Source: Bradysia coprophila (taxonomy: Eukaryota > Arthropoda > Insecta > Diptera > Sciaridae). From it: a DNA stretch of 64,000 nt. Shown here piece after piece: positions 9,345-20,227 of this stretch. Where the stretch lies: contig NW_023503598.1 of the NCBI RefSeq assembly GCF_014529535.1, positions 62,001 to 126,000 of the forward strand, in the 5' to 3' direction. Position numbers and translations under genes: made by a program. Numbering within the stretch: the first letter of the stretch is position 1; each line of letters opens with the position of its first letter. The notes below the pieces were generated by a model. The model saw only the letters and a program-made list of their open reading frames with translations, was not told where the DNA came from and made no database searches.

Positions 9345-12014
9345 TCACGTCAATTCGTGTGGTTTGAGTCGGTTCAGCCTCCTTACTTCGCTTGTGATGT
9401 CGAGCAGGAGAATGGCTTCTATGTTGGTGTGGTTTAACAGCCTCGTTTCGTGTTTGATGGCATATTCTCGAATTACTTCGGCTACCCATTTTATTTCTAG
9501 ATCTCTGTGTATTTCTTTGTTCGTCACAAAACGGTATGCGTTGGTGATCATTCGTAGAAATTTGTTTTGGCATGTTTGGATGACTTCGATGTTTGATTTT
9601 TTAGCGCAGCCCCAGAGTGCTGCACCGTACATCCAGATCGGTGCTAATATTGATTTGTAGATCAATCTCTTGCAATACAGGTTCAGTTGTGAGTTGTATC
9701 CAACTAGCCAGTACATTTGTCTTGATTTCAGTTTAATTTGTTGTGCTTTCTGTTTCACATGATGTTTCCAGTTTAATTTGTTGTCCAAATTTAGTCCCAG
9801 ATATTTTGCTAACTCTGCCTGTGGAACTGGATTTCCATTTAGGAAGATGCGGAGATTGCTATTTATGTGACGCAATGCGAAAGTGATGTGATTAGATTTT
9901 GACTCATTGAGTTTTATTTTCCAATCGATGGTCCACTGATTTATTTTATCCAATGATTCTTGCAGTTTTTTAACAGCCTCACTATGAGATGAATCCGTTG
10001 CCATAATCGCTGTGTCATCAGCGAATGTGCCAATGAAAGAGTTCTCTGAGACGGGTATGTCGGCAGTGTATATCGTGTAAAGGAGAGGAGCTAGTACGCT
10101 TCCTTGTGGTACACCTGCCATGATTGGATAGTAGTTGGAATAAGTTTCTTCGTCTTTCACTCGGAATTTCCTTTCCGACATATATGATTCAAGCAATTTA
10201 CAGTAGTTTTCTGGAAGTATTTTGCTCAATTTGTAAATGAGTCCTTCGTGCCATACTTTATCAAATGCCTGTGATACATCTAGAAATGCTGCTGGACAGT
10301 ATTCCTTATTTTCGAATGCTCTTTCAATTGTAGTAGTCAATCTATGAATTTGCTCTATTGTTGAATGTTTGTTTCTAAAACCAAATTGGAAATCAGGGAT
10401 ATTCACAAAAGGTTTTATACGTTTGATCAGTAGTTTCTCGAAAATTTTTGAGATTGTTGGTAGGAGAGAAATTGGTCTATACGATGTAACTTTCTCAGCT
10501 GGCTTGTCGGGTTTTCTCAACATAATTACTTGTGCAATCTTGAAGCTCCCTGGTACACACTTCAATTTTAGACAGGCGTTGAAAATATATGTGATCATAT
10601 ACATGGCTTGTTTTGGCAGTTCTTTGAATACACCTGGAGCAATCTCATCTACTCCTGGTGCCTTTTTTTTTGTTTAGCTTGTCAATTTCCGTTGCGATTT
10701 CATGCGGAGTTATTTTCTTAATTTTTTTGTATGGTTGATATAATTTTGTTGTATCAACGTTCGATTGTATCTCGTTGGGTTGAAACACTTCTGCTAGGTA
10801 TTTTGCAAAATATTCCGTTTTTTCGCTATCCTTCCTTATCCATTTTCCATTAGAGTCTTTGATAGGTTGGTTTTGTACGCACGGTCGCTTGAACTTTCTT
10901 GTAGCTTTCCATAATGAATAATCATTTTCCTTACCCGATCCCAAATTACTCAGGTATTTGTCTAAACATTTTTGTTTATGCAGTTTTATGAGTTTGTTGA
11001 CTTTGTTGCTTATGTGGTTGAAGTAATTTTTGTCATTCCGATTTCTGGTTCTATGCCAGTATCTCCGTGCTTTCCTTCTTTCTTTGATTAAGTCTCTTAT
11101 CTCGGCTGGATAATTTACTTCTTGAATGGGCTTTGGTTTTACTTTCGGAGTTGCTTTTCTTGCTGCATCTCGACGCAGGCTGATGAATTTTTCACACTGA
11201 AGATCAACTTCCTGTTTTGTTTTTAGGCTGACGTTTAAGTTTATTGACTCTTCCACCAATTTCCTGAAGAAGTTCCAATCTGTGTATTTATTAGTGAGAT
11301 TTTCCTTTTTGTTTTTTAGTACAACTGATGCATTGAGGGTCAATAGAACCGGCGTGATAGAACCGGCGTGTGATCTGATGTTAGATCAACAATGTTTTCC
11401 AGTTCCACGTTGTTTGTTGAGATTCCTTTAGAAATGAAGAGGTCCAGTAAATCCGGTATTTTTTTCGGGTCTGCGGGCCAATATGTGGGCCGTCGTGCAG
11501 AGTGGTAGGTACAGTTTTCCTTTTTAATTGCGTTCAGCAGACCGTTACCTTTAACGGGAGTTATTAGTCTCGATCCCCATGCTGTGTGTTTGGTGTTGAA
11601 ATCTCCTCCGATGATGAATCGTTGTCCCATTTTTTTGAAGATTTCATTCCATTGTAGATATGTAGGTGTTTGTTTTGGAGGGCAGTAAGCTGCTGCAATA
11701 TTCACATCCTGATTGTTGAAGTGTATAGTTATAATATTTGCTTGGATAAACTTTTCTCGTATATCTTCTTGTTTATGGTGTTTTATATTATTCTTAATAA
11801 TAATTGCTGATCCACCCCTCGCTCTATCGCTAGGATGAGTAGTCCAGTGAATTTCATAACCATATAATTTTAGGAAGCTTTTGTCCGTAAAATGTATTTC
11901 AGTGATCAGTGCTATATCTATATTTCTTCTTCGCAGAAAAATTTCAAGTTCACGGGCTCTTTCTATCAGCCCATTTGCGTTCCAAGTTATTATGCGCAGG
12001 AACGAGTTAATCAT
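9345..12014 (-). pseudogene. Jockey ORF2: endonuclease and reverse transcriptase, two frame breaks
   Basis: Three consecutive frames read one protein. 12014-11340 is the apurinic-type endonuclease (ITWNANGL at the start, FIIGGDFNTKHTAWGS, then TSDHTPV at the end). 11343-10645 is the linker. 10604-9345 is the reverse transcriptase with RPISLLPTISKIFEKLL, AFLDVSQAFDKVWHEGL, AGVPQGSVLAPLLY and the catalytic FADDTAIM box. The first break is caused by the 14-bp duplication at 11343-11370. The second lies in the T-run at about 10662-10674. Normal Jockey ORF2 is a single frame of about 900 residues. Confidence 0.9.
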
Positions 12015-13002
12015 TTTTGTTGTGTTGAACGTTCGATTTTTTTTTTTGGTAAATGGAGTTTTTCCAATTTTACCAATCTGTTTAATAACTGGCCGATATT
12101 GTTGTTGATATCGGTGAGCATTTTCATCAAGTCATTGATTGATGGTTCATTTGTGTTTTGTGTGACTTTAGACGATTTGCTTTCATTTATATTTTTTGTC
12201 ACTTGCGCATACGATAGTCCAGATTCAGACGGTTTAAGTGTACTAACAACCTCAGAATGGGACTCTCTGAGGCGGCTTAGTGCTGTTTTTGCTGGTTGAT
12301 TTTGATTTTTTAGTTTCTTTTGGTAAACTGAGCATCCTTTGTAGTTAGCCGTGTGCCCTTCTTGTTGACAAAGAGCACATTTTGGTGTAGAATTGAATTT
12401 TTTGGTACATGTGGTGGTGCTGTGCTGTCCTGCACATTTCACACATCTTGATTCTCTCGTGCAGAAATTTTTGGTGTGGCCTAGCTGTTGGCAATTCAAA
12501 CATTGAGGAATTGCTTTAACTTTTCTTGGTGCTTCTACTGCGATTTTACAGTGCATCAAATATTTGAGATCATATATATCTTTGTTATTAATGCTTTGTT
12601 TAATTTCAACCATGAATAATGGAAATTTTTTCACGATTGTTTTTCCTTCGTTGTTTTTAATTTTTTTGATTATATTGGTTGTCTTGAGGACTTCGTGTCC
12701 TAATTTGGTTAACTCAGTAGTAACGTCCTGCTCGTCGCAAGTGGGGGGGAGGCCTCTAATTACTACACGGAAGCTTCTTTCGCTTTTCAGCTGATAAGTG
12801 TGGTATACGATGCCAGCTAAATCTCCTTCTTCTGACACTTGTTCTTCTAGAATTTTTTTAATATTCCTGTACTCTTTTTCATTCTCTACTGTGATTTTTA
12901 TATCGTTTGCTGAAGTAGCTTTAAATTTGGCTGAGCTAGCACTAGCAATGATTTTTTCACTAAATGTAGAGAAATTTTTCACATTGCTCACGTTGATCGG
13001 CG
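12011..13002 (-). CDS. Jockey ORF1 (gag-like zinc-knuckle protein), N-terminus missing
   Basis: RNA-binding chaperone of the LINE particle. It ends in zinc knuckles CLNCQQLGHTKNFC, CVKCAGQHSTTTC and CALCQQEGHTANYKGC. The stretch before them (RSFRVVIRGLPPTCDEQDV) is an RRM-like fold common in this clade. The frame runs into the target-site duplication at 13003 without a native start, and about 330 residues remain where 450-580 would be usual. It overlaps the ORF2 start by 4 bp (12011-12014), as often in Jockey. Confidence 0.85.
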
Positions 13003-13455
13003 TTCGTTTAATCAAATATTTTCATACGATTGATTTCAGAATTCTTTTACTTCATTTGTTTTGAACATGCTTGTTGCTATATAAGACCTCATTAGTTATA
13101 GCTAGTCGTTTATTATTGCTGTCGTTGTCGATAACAGATGACAGCCATATGTAACAGCTTAAAAGCTAGTAGGATATCATATCATATTAATAGACCCGAT
13201 AGCTGTCTGCTCGTATCCTTTCGACCTTCACAACAGAAAACTGCATAACGACTGGTTGCACTTCTGAACTGCGGATCCAGATCACATGAAACGTCAGGGC
13301 ATGACAAATTAGTGAAAGCAGTACTAGCGGATCGAATCGGTAAGGCGGTAAATTTTCAAATTGCCAATACAACATCTCACGGCAGGCTGCCTTACTCTTG
13401 TCACTGGAATAACTAGTAGACCGCCCGCTGCGGTATTCCCCTGAATACTTCACTG

Positions 13456-14154
13456 TACTTCGCAGAGCTTAGATCTCAGGCTAAAGAGTAACTATATTTT
13501 TGTGATCAGACAAGTCACCAGCAGGGTCCAAACAGTTTTCGAAGCCCCCCGGATATCCAAAAAAAAGAAAAATCTATAAAATGAAAAATTTTCCCATCGA
13601 AATATTTTTTTGTTATGTTATTCTTACTAATGGTGCCGCTCTCTACAAAAACCACTAAAAACATTTCATGTCCACGAGAGGTCGAATAACATTTTTTTGA
13701 AGCTCACCGTGTTCGTTTAATCAAATATTTTCATACGATTGATTTCAGAATTCTTTTACTTCATTTGTTTTGAACATGCTTGTTGCTATATAAGACCTCA
13801 TTAGTTATAGCTAGTCGTTTATTATTGCTGTCGTTGTCGATAACAGATGACAGCCATATGTAACAGCTTAAAAGCTAGTAGGATATCATATCATATTAAC
13901 AGACCCGATAGCCGTCTGCTCGTATCCTTTCGACCTTCACAACAGAAAACTGCATAACGACTGGTTGCACTTCTGAACTGCGGATCCAGATCACATGAAA
14001 CGTCAGGGCATGACAAATTAGTGAAAGCAGTACTAGCGGATCGAATCGGTAAGGCGGTAAATTTTCAAATTGCCAATACAACATCTCACGGCAGGCTGCC
14101 TTACTCTTGTCACTGGAATAACTAGTAGACCGCCCGCTGCGGTATTCCCCTGAA
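13456..14154. repeat. Tandem duplication, inner copy
   Basis: 699 bp matching the outer copy (8898-9164 plus 13015-13445) with two substitutions seen (T/C at the end of the ATATCATATTAAT target word and GCTGTC/GCCGTC just after it). It lacks the Jockey insertion. The minus-strand open frames it shares with the outer copy (88 identical-looking residues) are a by-product of the duplication. Confidence 0.85.
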
Positions 14155-14275
14155 ACGTTAATACCAGTATTAACTAGAAAAGGTCTACGAATTATAGTGA
14201 AGTCGAATCTGTATTTATACCTCTCGACGTCATCGTTTTCGCAACGTAAAATCATAATTTAATTCAATTCTGACA

Positions 14276-17272
14276 ATGAACGCACAAAATCTCCACACGA
14301 CGATTACAACGCATAGAACCAGAGATATCGGCCCATCAGTTCGACTGTTACAAGTAAATGTGGAAGGCATATGTATGAGTAAAAGCGACTACCTTTCACG
14401 CCTGGCAACAAGTCATAAGGTGGACCTGATAGCAGTACAAGAATCGCACACGGCTGATGAACTACAACTGGCACGGAGAGGAACCATTAAAGGCTTTGTC
14501 ATCGCCGGAGCTACGTACCACGGTAGTTATGGAAATGTGACTTATGTTAGAGAAAATATCGACAACTGGCTGCACGTGAACAGTACCATTTGCAACGACA
14601 TTCACATAGTTACCGTCAAACTGAATGATTTAACTGTCGTCAATGTATATAAACCTCCTAGGATTGAATGGCCAGACACGGTACTCCCAGACATGACCCA
14701 CAACACAATTTTCATCGGGGACTTTAACAGTCACCACACTGCCTGGGGCTACAACAACGTGAATAATGACGGTGAGAAACTAATTAACTGGATGGATCAG
14801 CGTAACTTGTTCCTGGTATACGATGCGAAAGACCGTAGGACGTTCAGATCGGCCCGATGGAACCAAGACTACAATCCGGACCTTTGTTTCACAACGAAAA
14901 ATTCAGACGATCAAACTCCACATATCAACAGAAAGGTGGTCGAAGGTTTTCCGCGAAGTCAACACAGGCCTGTTATCATCACGTGCGGTATTCAAATTCC
15001 TATCATTGAGTCAATCCCCAAAGCCCGTTGGAACTTCAGAAAGGCGGACTGGAAAACGTTCGCGAAAAATTTAGACTCCAATGTGAGGTGGATAGCACCA
15101 AAAACTGAAAACTACAGCAGATTTCTTAACGTCGTCAAGAGCACGGCTAAAAAGAGCATTCCGCGCGGATTTAGGAGAGAATATATCCCATGCTGGACCC
15201 AAGAAAGTACTCGGCTGTATGAAGAATTCGAAGCTAGTGGTGACACAGAAGTTGCTGCAGAGCTCCTCGATTCACTAGACAATGCCAGGAAACAGCGGTG
15301 GATAGAATCGGTCGAGAACATGGATTTTAAAAAATCTAGCAGGAAAGCCTGGTCTCTTTTGAGGAAAATCGGCGCCAGCGCAACTCCGAATGGACATAAA
15401 CCGAATATAAATCCGAACCGCATCGCCAACCGAATAATGAATCTCTCCAGGCCTGCAATTGACAAGAATTTAAAAAACAAAATTAGGAAGCAGCTCAAAG
15501 TACTAATGTCCAATGCAACAGTAAGAAACGAACTAAGCAGACGATTTAGCACCGATGAGATAAATTCGGTCCTTTCCCACATCAGCAACGGTAAAGCAGC
15601 TGGTCCGGACGAGATGTTTCCTGAATTCTTAATCAACTGTGGACCGAACACAAAGTTGTGGCTGGCCCGTTTTTACACCGACATTCTTAACAAAGGAAGA
15701 ATACCTAAAGAACTTAGGAAGACAAGAGTCATCGCTTTGTTAAAGCCTGGAAAAAAGGACGACAAGGTTGAAAACTTCCGCCCCATTGCACTACTCAGCG
15801 TATGCTACAAATTCCTGGAAAGACTCATTTATAATAGAATATTGCCAATAATAGACGAAGTCATCCCGGTTGGACAGGCTGGATTCAGGCCGAACAGGAG
15901 TTGTTGTGATCAGGTGTTGGCACTAACAACCCATATCGAAACAGGATTCGAAAAAGGACTGAAAACAGCCGTGGTGTACATAGATCTTACAGCAGCATAT
16001 GATTCGGTTTGGAGAGTGGGGCTTATGTTCAAACTCGCCCAAATCATTCCTTGTACATCGCTCTTACGACTGATAAACGACATGCTGTGTAACCGACAAC
16101 TGACGGTGTATATTAACAATGAGAAGAGTCGTACGATAATGTTGAACAATGCCTTGCCACAAGGATCTGCTCTCGCTCCGATTTTTTTCAACGTGTACAC
16201 AAGTGATATTCCAACGACAGTCTCACGTAAATTCGGCTACGCGGACGACAATGCGATTGCATTCCAAGGAAAAACCTTCAACGAATGCGAGAATGTACTC
16301 ACGAATGACCTCATAATCCTCGAAAAGTATTTCAAGACGTGGGGGCTTACTCCGAATCCAGACAAAACCGAATGCACCGCTTATCACCTGGTAAATCAAT
16401 TAGCAAATTATAAGCTACAGATCCAGTTTTGCGGCAGGCTCATCGAAAATAACACTCATCCGAAATATCTTGGTATTCCACTCGACAGATCACTTACGTA
16501 CAAAGAGAGTCTGAAACGATTGGCGGCGACGGTCAAGACTCGCAATAACATTTTGATGAGACTCAGTGGAACTACATGGGGTGCTGACACAACAACTCTC
16601 CGAACGTCAGCACTGGCATTAGTCTACTCAGCAGCGGAATACTGCTCACCTGTATGGCTGAACAGCGCCCACACTAAACTGGTAGATACGGAACTGAACA
16701 GGACGATGCGGATGATTTCTGGAACGATACAGTCAACTCCAACAAACTGGTTACCTACACTGTGCAATATAGCCCCGCCCCATCTACGTAGACAAGCGGC
16801 ACTAATGAGAGAGCATCGGAAGTACTCTAGCAACCCTGAGCTTCCCATCAATAACGATATCGGTCACGATCTGAGATTATCCTCGAGAAAGCCAGCATGG
16901 AAATCCGCAGATAATTTGCACATTGCGAACTACAATGTTACCGATAGTTGGAACTACGAATGGGAACAAAACAATCCGGACCGTAATAACTTAATTGACC
17001 GAGCATCAAACAAACCTCCGGGTTTCGAACTCCCTCGAAAACTATGGGTCAAATTAAACCGTCTCCGGACTGGACACGGCAGATCTGGTCAATTTTTGCA
17101 CCACTGGGGTGCTAATGACGACCCGGCTTGTGATTGCGGCCATCCAGTACAGTCCATCCAACACATAGTCGAGGACTGTAGCCTGAGAGCATTCAATGGC
17201 GGGTTTAAAGACATTCACGAAGTTACACCTGCAGCAATCAGATGGATGGAATGCTTGGACATTGCTATTTAG
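14276..17272 (+). CDS. LINE endonuclease/reverse transcriptase, 998 residues, uninterrupted
   Basis: One frame encodes the whole mobilisation protein. Residues about 20-235 are the endonuclease (LLQVNVEGI, VDLIAVQESHT, TIFIGDFNSHHTAWGYNN). About 480-760 are the reverse transcriptase (NFRPIALLSVCYKFLERLIY, AVVYIDLTAAYDSVWRVGL, LPQGSALAPIFFNVYTSDIP, catalytic YADDNAI). The C-terminus has a Cys/His cluster CDCGHPVQSIQHIVEDC, found in several R1/LOA/Jockey-supergroup elements. No ORF1 and no RNase H domain are visible. The ATG at 14276 is the first in frame. Every catalytic block I can check is present, so the copy could be active. Confidence 0.92.
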   Translation: MNAQNLHTTITTHRTRDIGPSVRLLQVNVEGICMSKSDYLSRLATSHKVDLIAVQESHTADELQLARRGTIKGFVIAGATYHGSYGNVTYVRENIDNWLHVNSTICNDIHIVTVKLNDLTVVNVYKPPRIEWPDTVLPDMTHNTIFIGDFNSHHTAWGYNNVNNDGEKLINWMDQRNLFLVYDAKDRRTFRSARWNQDYNPDLCFTTKNSDDQTPHINRKVVEGFPRSQHRPVIITCGIQIPIIESIPKARWNFRKADWKTFAKNLDSNVRWIAPKTENYSRFLNVVKSTAKKSIPRGFRREYIPCWTQESTRLYEEFEASGDTEVAAELLDSLDNARKQRWIESVENMDFKKSSRKAWSLLRKIGASATPNGHKPNINPNRIANRIMNLSRPAIDKNLKNKIRKQLKVLMSNATVRNELSRRFSTDEINSVLSHISNGKAAGPDEMFPEFLINCGPNTKLWLARFYTDILNKGRIPKELRKTRVIALLKPGKKDDKVENFRPIALLSVCYKFLERLIYNRILPIIDEVIPVGQAGFRPNRSCCDQVLALTTHIETGFEKGLKTAVVYIDLTAAYDSVWRVGLMFKLAQIIPCTSLLRLINDMLCNRQLTVYINNEKSRTIMLNNALPQGSALAPIFFNVYTSDIPTTVSRKFGYADDNAIAFQGKTFNECENVLTNDLIILEKYFKTWGLTPNPDKTECTAYHLVNQLANYKLQIQFCGRLIENNTHPKYLGIPLDRSLTYKESLKRLAATVKTRNNILMRLSGTTWGADTTTLRTSALALVYSAAEYCSPVWLNSAHTKLVDTELNRTMRMISGTIQSTPTNWLPTLCNIAPPHLRRQAALMREHRKYSSNPELPINNDIGHDLRLSSRKPAWKSADNLHIANYNVTDSWNYEWEQNNPDRNNLIDRASNKPPGFELPRKLWVKLNRLRTGHGRSGQFLHHWGANDDPACDCGHPVQSIQHIVEDCSLRAFNGGFKDIHEVTPAAIRWMECLDIAI

Positions 17273-17355
17273 TCGAACCGAATTATTTTATTTTTTTTAA
17301 CTGTGAAAACTTTGTAAATAATCACATACGATAAATAAATAAATATCATATTAAT

Positions 17356-18983
17356 GTTCTCGTGTGTATACTTGTCCATTATCACTCAGAGTAGCTCACC
17401 TTTCATAGAAACATAAACTTCATCAAGTATATTTAATAGACTCTTAGGATTCTAAATGCCTTAACGCTCACGTTCCTAAGTTATCATATATATACTGACT
17501 TCGACGGTTGGCGGTTCAAAACAACAGTCAACAAGCTCGCCTCATCCGCTCGATTTTCGAATAACTCTCTTTTATGGAGGGCCTACAATTCACATAACAA
17601 GTCCTGTCCCAGATTTTCCCGAAAATGTTGGAATATTCAATAAACTAGGAAGCACTGCTTTCCAAAGATAGTTCCATGTTAAAGAATGGACAAAGAGATT
17701 GAAATACACATAACAGAAAGAACATACACATCATGTGTTGTACCAACGGTTCAAAATTCAAGTTGAAGGTTGTGAGTTCGTGTCTCACCTGTGCACATCA
17801 AAATTTTTATTTCAAATCCAATTCGATTCTAGTATTTCTAAAGCTGAGAATTAAAAAGAATTCGTAGCGGAATATAGCGTTTCTCTAGAAAAAATGGATA
17901 AAGTATTGAAAAGTAGAGTTTCTATGAGAATTTTGTTGATCCGAGGCGTCGCCGAGCTCAAAAACAAGACTGTTTACTTTTATTGTGAGTCGTACTTGTA
18001 TTTCATATGATGCGGGCGTCGAAAGTAGTGTTTGAAACATGAAAAGTACGATTTTCGACGTAATGAAAAGGATGCTAATGTTTTTCGCGATGCAGAAGGA
18101 ATTATGAAACGCACCGATAAAGTCACTCGAAAAACTGAAAGCCTGATGAAAATTTTTATATATTACACACTTGTCACGAAGAAGTCGAGGCTTGACGAGA
18201 CTGATAGTGACAAGTGTGTACTCTATTTTATCACATAAGCGAAAACGAGACAACAACATAGAACTGAAGTGTAATTTTTGAATTATTCTTCTAGGTAAGT
18301 AATTTCGACATCCGACCGCGTATGTGATAAATCAAATTACATGCTTCATGCGCAAATTACATGCTTCATGCGTCGAAAACAGTACTTTTCATGTTTCAAG
18401 CAAGGTTCTGAAAGAACCAGGTTTAGACAACTGTGAGTTGATCACGAAGGCGTTGACACACAAATTGAGTTCAGCGACTATGAAGTTTATATGAAAAAGG
18501 CAACGTAACAAAAACAAAATTCCGAATTTTCCTAAAAAACATTTTCTTCAAGTTGATTTCACACACAATCTGTACTGAGTGAGTTTATCGATTTCGGTGT
18601 CACCCGCCTTCGTAGGTGTCTTAACCTGTTCTTGCAGAACCTTGGTTTCAAGCACTATCGACGATCGCAGCATAAATCAATTACATGGCTCCGAAAAAAT
18701 AAAAAGTCTCGTTCTCGTGTGTTTATTGACCTCTGCAACGCCTTGGATCAACAACATTCACACGAAAACTCTTTTTTTTTCTTTTTTTTTATCTCTTGTT
18801 ATGTGAAATGCCTTTGGGAAATTGAAACGTAGACTCAGTTCTTTATACAGCTGAATACAGAACACCTGTTGTCTCTCCTGATATAAGTAATAAGTTAAAA
18901 CCTCATTCTGCGTTATGTAAAATCGATTTTTATTTTCAATTCAATCAATTCTCTCTTCGACGCATCATACTCATCGACAATTT
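17356..18983. other. Gene-free spacer with foldback repeat remnants
   Basis: Holds a foldback unit at about 18000-18400. GTCGAAAGTAGTGTTTGAAACATGAAAAGTAC near 18019 is mirrored by CGTCGAAAACAGTACTTTTC near 18371, and an inner hairpin TTACACACTTGTCAC/GTGACAAGTGTGTA sits at 18162-18216. The same unit recurs at 31604-31890 and partly at 55690-55760. No gene is supported here. Confidence 0.5.
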
Positions 18984-20180
18984 TTAATTTTCCTGTATTT
19001 TTAGTGAAGCACAGGTAACAATAGACATGATTGTGTTCTCAGCACTAATGTAGGGCAAACGTCGCACATATTGTATAGCCTCATTACATTTTGACGGCAA
19101 TTGATTGAAAGCTTTCCTTCCGTATGATCTGAAACGTTTCCGGATTGAATCATAAGAAGCAACAGCATCATTAATTGCTTCGGTCGGATCGTTTGTAGCA
19201 CACCGAAAATAGGAGTCTATGATCAGGAGAATTTTGTTTCTCATTTCCGTCAACAGTGCTCTGAATTCCTTGATGTCTTTTTCGTCGCAGCTGCAATCAC
19301 GTTTCGCTAATGCTTTGAACATGATGTCGTAGTTGTGGTTGATTTGGATTATAAATTTACTATCCGATGAGCATTCACGAAGGTTCTTGGGTTGTTCCAA
19401 GATAATCTAATCGGTTAGAAATGAAATCGTTGTAACTGTAGAAAAATGCGTACATTCAAAAATGTCGAATAAATTACCGGTGATGTTGGGCATCTACTTA
19501 TTTCAGAAGTATAAGATCCGTTCATCAAACATGCCTAAATTTGGGAGGGGGAAAAAATTGGTCAAAATGCGGTAGTCTTAGAAGTTATTTTGAATAAAAA
19601 CAAAAATAATTGTCTCATGACCCAAATGCGCCTTAAGGAAAAACACCACTCCTCGAGGATCATAATTTTCTGCATGTTTTAACCTGTTACAGACGGCTGT
19701 CATCTGATGATATCGACAACGACAGCAATATTAAAAACACCAAGCTCTGAGTTATTAGGTACAATATAGCAAAAAGCATGTTTAAAACAAATGAAGTAAA
19801 AGATTTCTGAAATCAATCTATGAAAATCTTCGAGCAAATGAAGTAATAGACCAGATAGTAAAACTGATAATATGCTTGCCGCCTGTGATAGGTTAACAGA
19901 TATTCATGATCTTTTGAGGTATGGTTACGCTCACTGCACTTTATTTTACTGCACTCGATCTTCAACTAAAATTACTTCAAAATGATTACAGTGCAGTCAA
20001 AACGTTGTCGTGCAAGAGAACAGTAGAGTTAATTTTTTAGTTCTTTTCTGTTCTCATTTTCGGAATTTTTTGACTGCACTGTACAGTTGCATCGGAAAGT
20101 CATCGGACATACAAATAACAGAGATCGGAACAAAAAAATCTTACCGCGACCACCAACGTTGTCAAGTATAAAATAGACAT
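18984..20180 (-). CDS. Small secreted cysteine-rich protein, unknown function
   Basis: Three exons on the minus strand, 20180-20145, 19534-19478 and 19406-18984, join in phase 0 at canonical GT..AG sites to give 171 residues. Exon 1 encodes a short signal peptide, MSILYLTTLVVA. The mature part has eight cysteines (ACLMN, SRCP, RECSS, DCSC, FRCA, SKCN, VTCA) and a helical, charged middle (EFRALLTEMRNKILLIIDSY). Length and cysteine content are like odorant-binding or other haemolymph and salivary carrier proteins, but the spacing does not let me assign a family. A TATA box and initiator sit upstream (20228-20260). Intron 1 holds a TTAA MITE at 19683-19892. Confidence 0.75.
19683..19892. mobile_element. 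TTAA-flanked MITE (piggyBac-like), copy 2
   Basis: 210 bp, bounded by TTAA at 19679-19682 and 19893-19896. Left terminus CCTGTTACAGACGGC; right terminus GCCGCCTGTGATAGG is the imperfect complement. It lies in intron 1 of the secreted-protein gene. The TTAA target and CC-initial terminus fit piggyBac-derived MITEs. Confidence 0.75.
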
Positions 20181-20227
20181 TTTGCTTGCACAATTCACAA
20201 GATATACGACAGGGTAACTGAACAGTG

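Larger units (their letters stand above)
9165..13002 (-). mobile_element. Jockey-clade LINE, 5'-truncated
   Basis: Non-LTR retrotransposon in reverse orientation: a T-run at 9165-9182 is its poly(A) tail. A perfect 12-bp target-site duplication GTTCGTTTAATC lies at 9153-9164 and 13003-13014. The 5' end falls inside ORF1, so the copy is truncated. It carries a nucleic-acid-binding ORF1 and an endonuclease/reverse transcriptase ORF2. ORF2 has two frame breaks: a 14-bp tandem duplication (ATAGAACCGGCGTG twice, 11343-11370) and a length change in a homopolymer near 10665. Otherwise it is well preserved, so the insertion is recent. Confidence 0.95.
8898..13445. repeat. Tandem duplication, outer copy (split by a LINE)
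   Basis: Made of 8898-9164 plus 13015-13445 (698 bp), interrupted by the Jockey LINE at 9165-13002 and its second target copy. It begins TACTTCGCAGAGC and ends CGGTATTCCCCTGAA. It is almost identical to 13456-14154; I see two substitutions. Ten bases (13446-13455) separate the copies. It contains half of a TTAA MITE (about 13015-13165) and the first 254 bp of the plus-strand LINE at 13192. Confidence 0.85.
13192..17342 (+). mobile_element. Single-ORF LINE, apparently intact
   Basis: Non-LTR element with 3' tail ATAAATAAATAA. A 13-bp duplication ATATCATATTAAT lies at 13179-13191 and 17343-17355, placing the 5' end at 13192 (AGACCCGATAGC). Its 5' region is abnormal. After 254 bp (to 13445) come 10 filler bases and a second copy (13456-14154) of flanking DNA plus the same 254-bp LINE start; the leader then continues to the ATG at 14276. 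The duplicated junction therefore post-dates or accompanied insertion. Confidence 0.8.

Noticed and set aside
8898-14154. The two 700-bp direct repeats read as long terminal repeats of a retroelement
   Set aside because: They lie nearly back to back with only a LINE inserted inside one, include part of a MITE and the start of another LINE, and have no primer-binding site; a tandem duplication explains them better.
13187-14255. Minus-strand open frames repeated in both duplication units (about 88 residues)
   Set aside because: Identity comes from the DNA duplication; no domain, no start, overlaps LINE leader.
17700-17810. Possible tRNA-derived SINE (B-box-like GGTTGTGAGTTCGTGTCTCA)
   Set aside because: No matching A box at proper distance and no second copy noticed.
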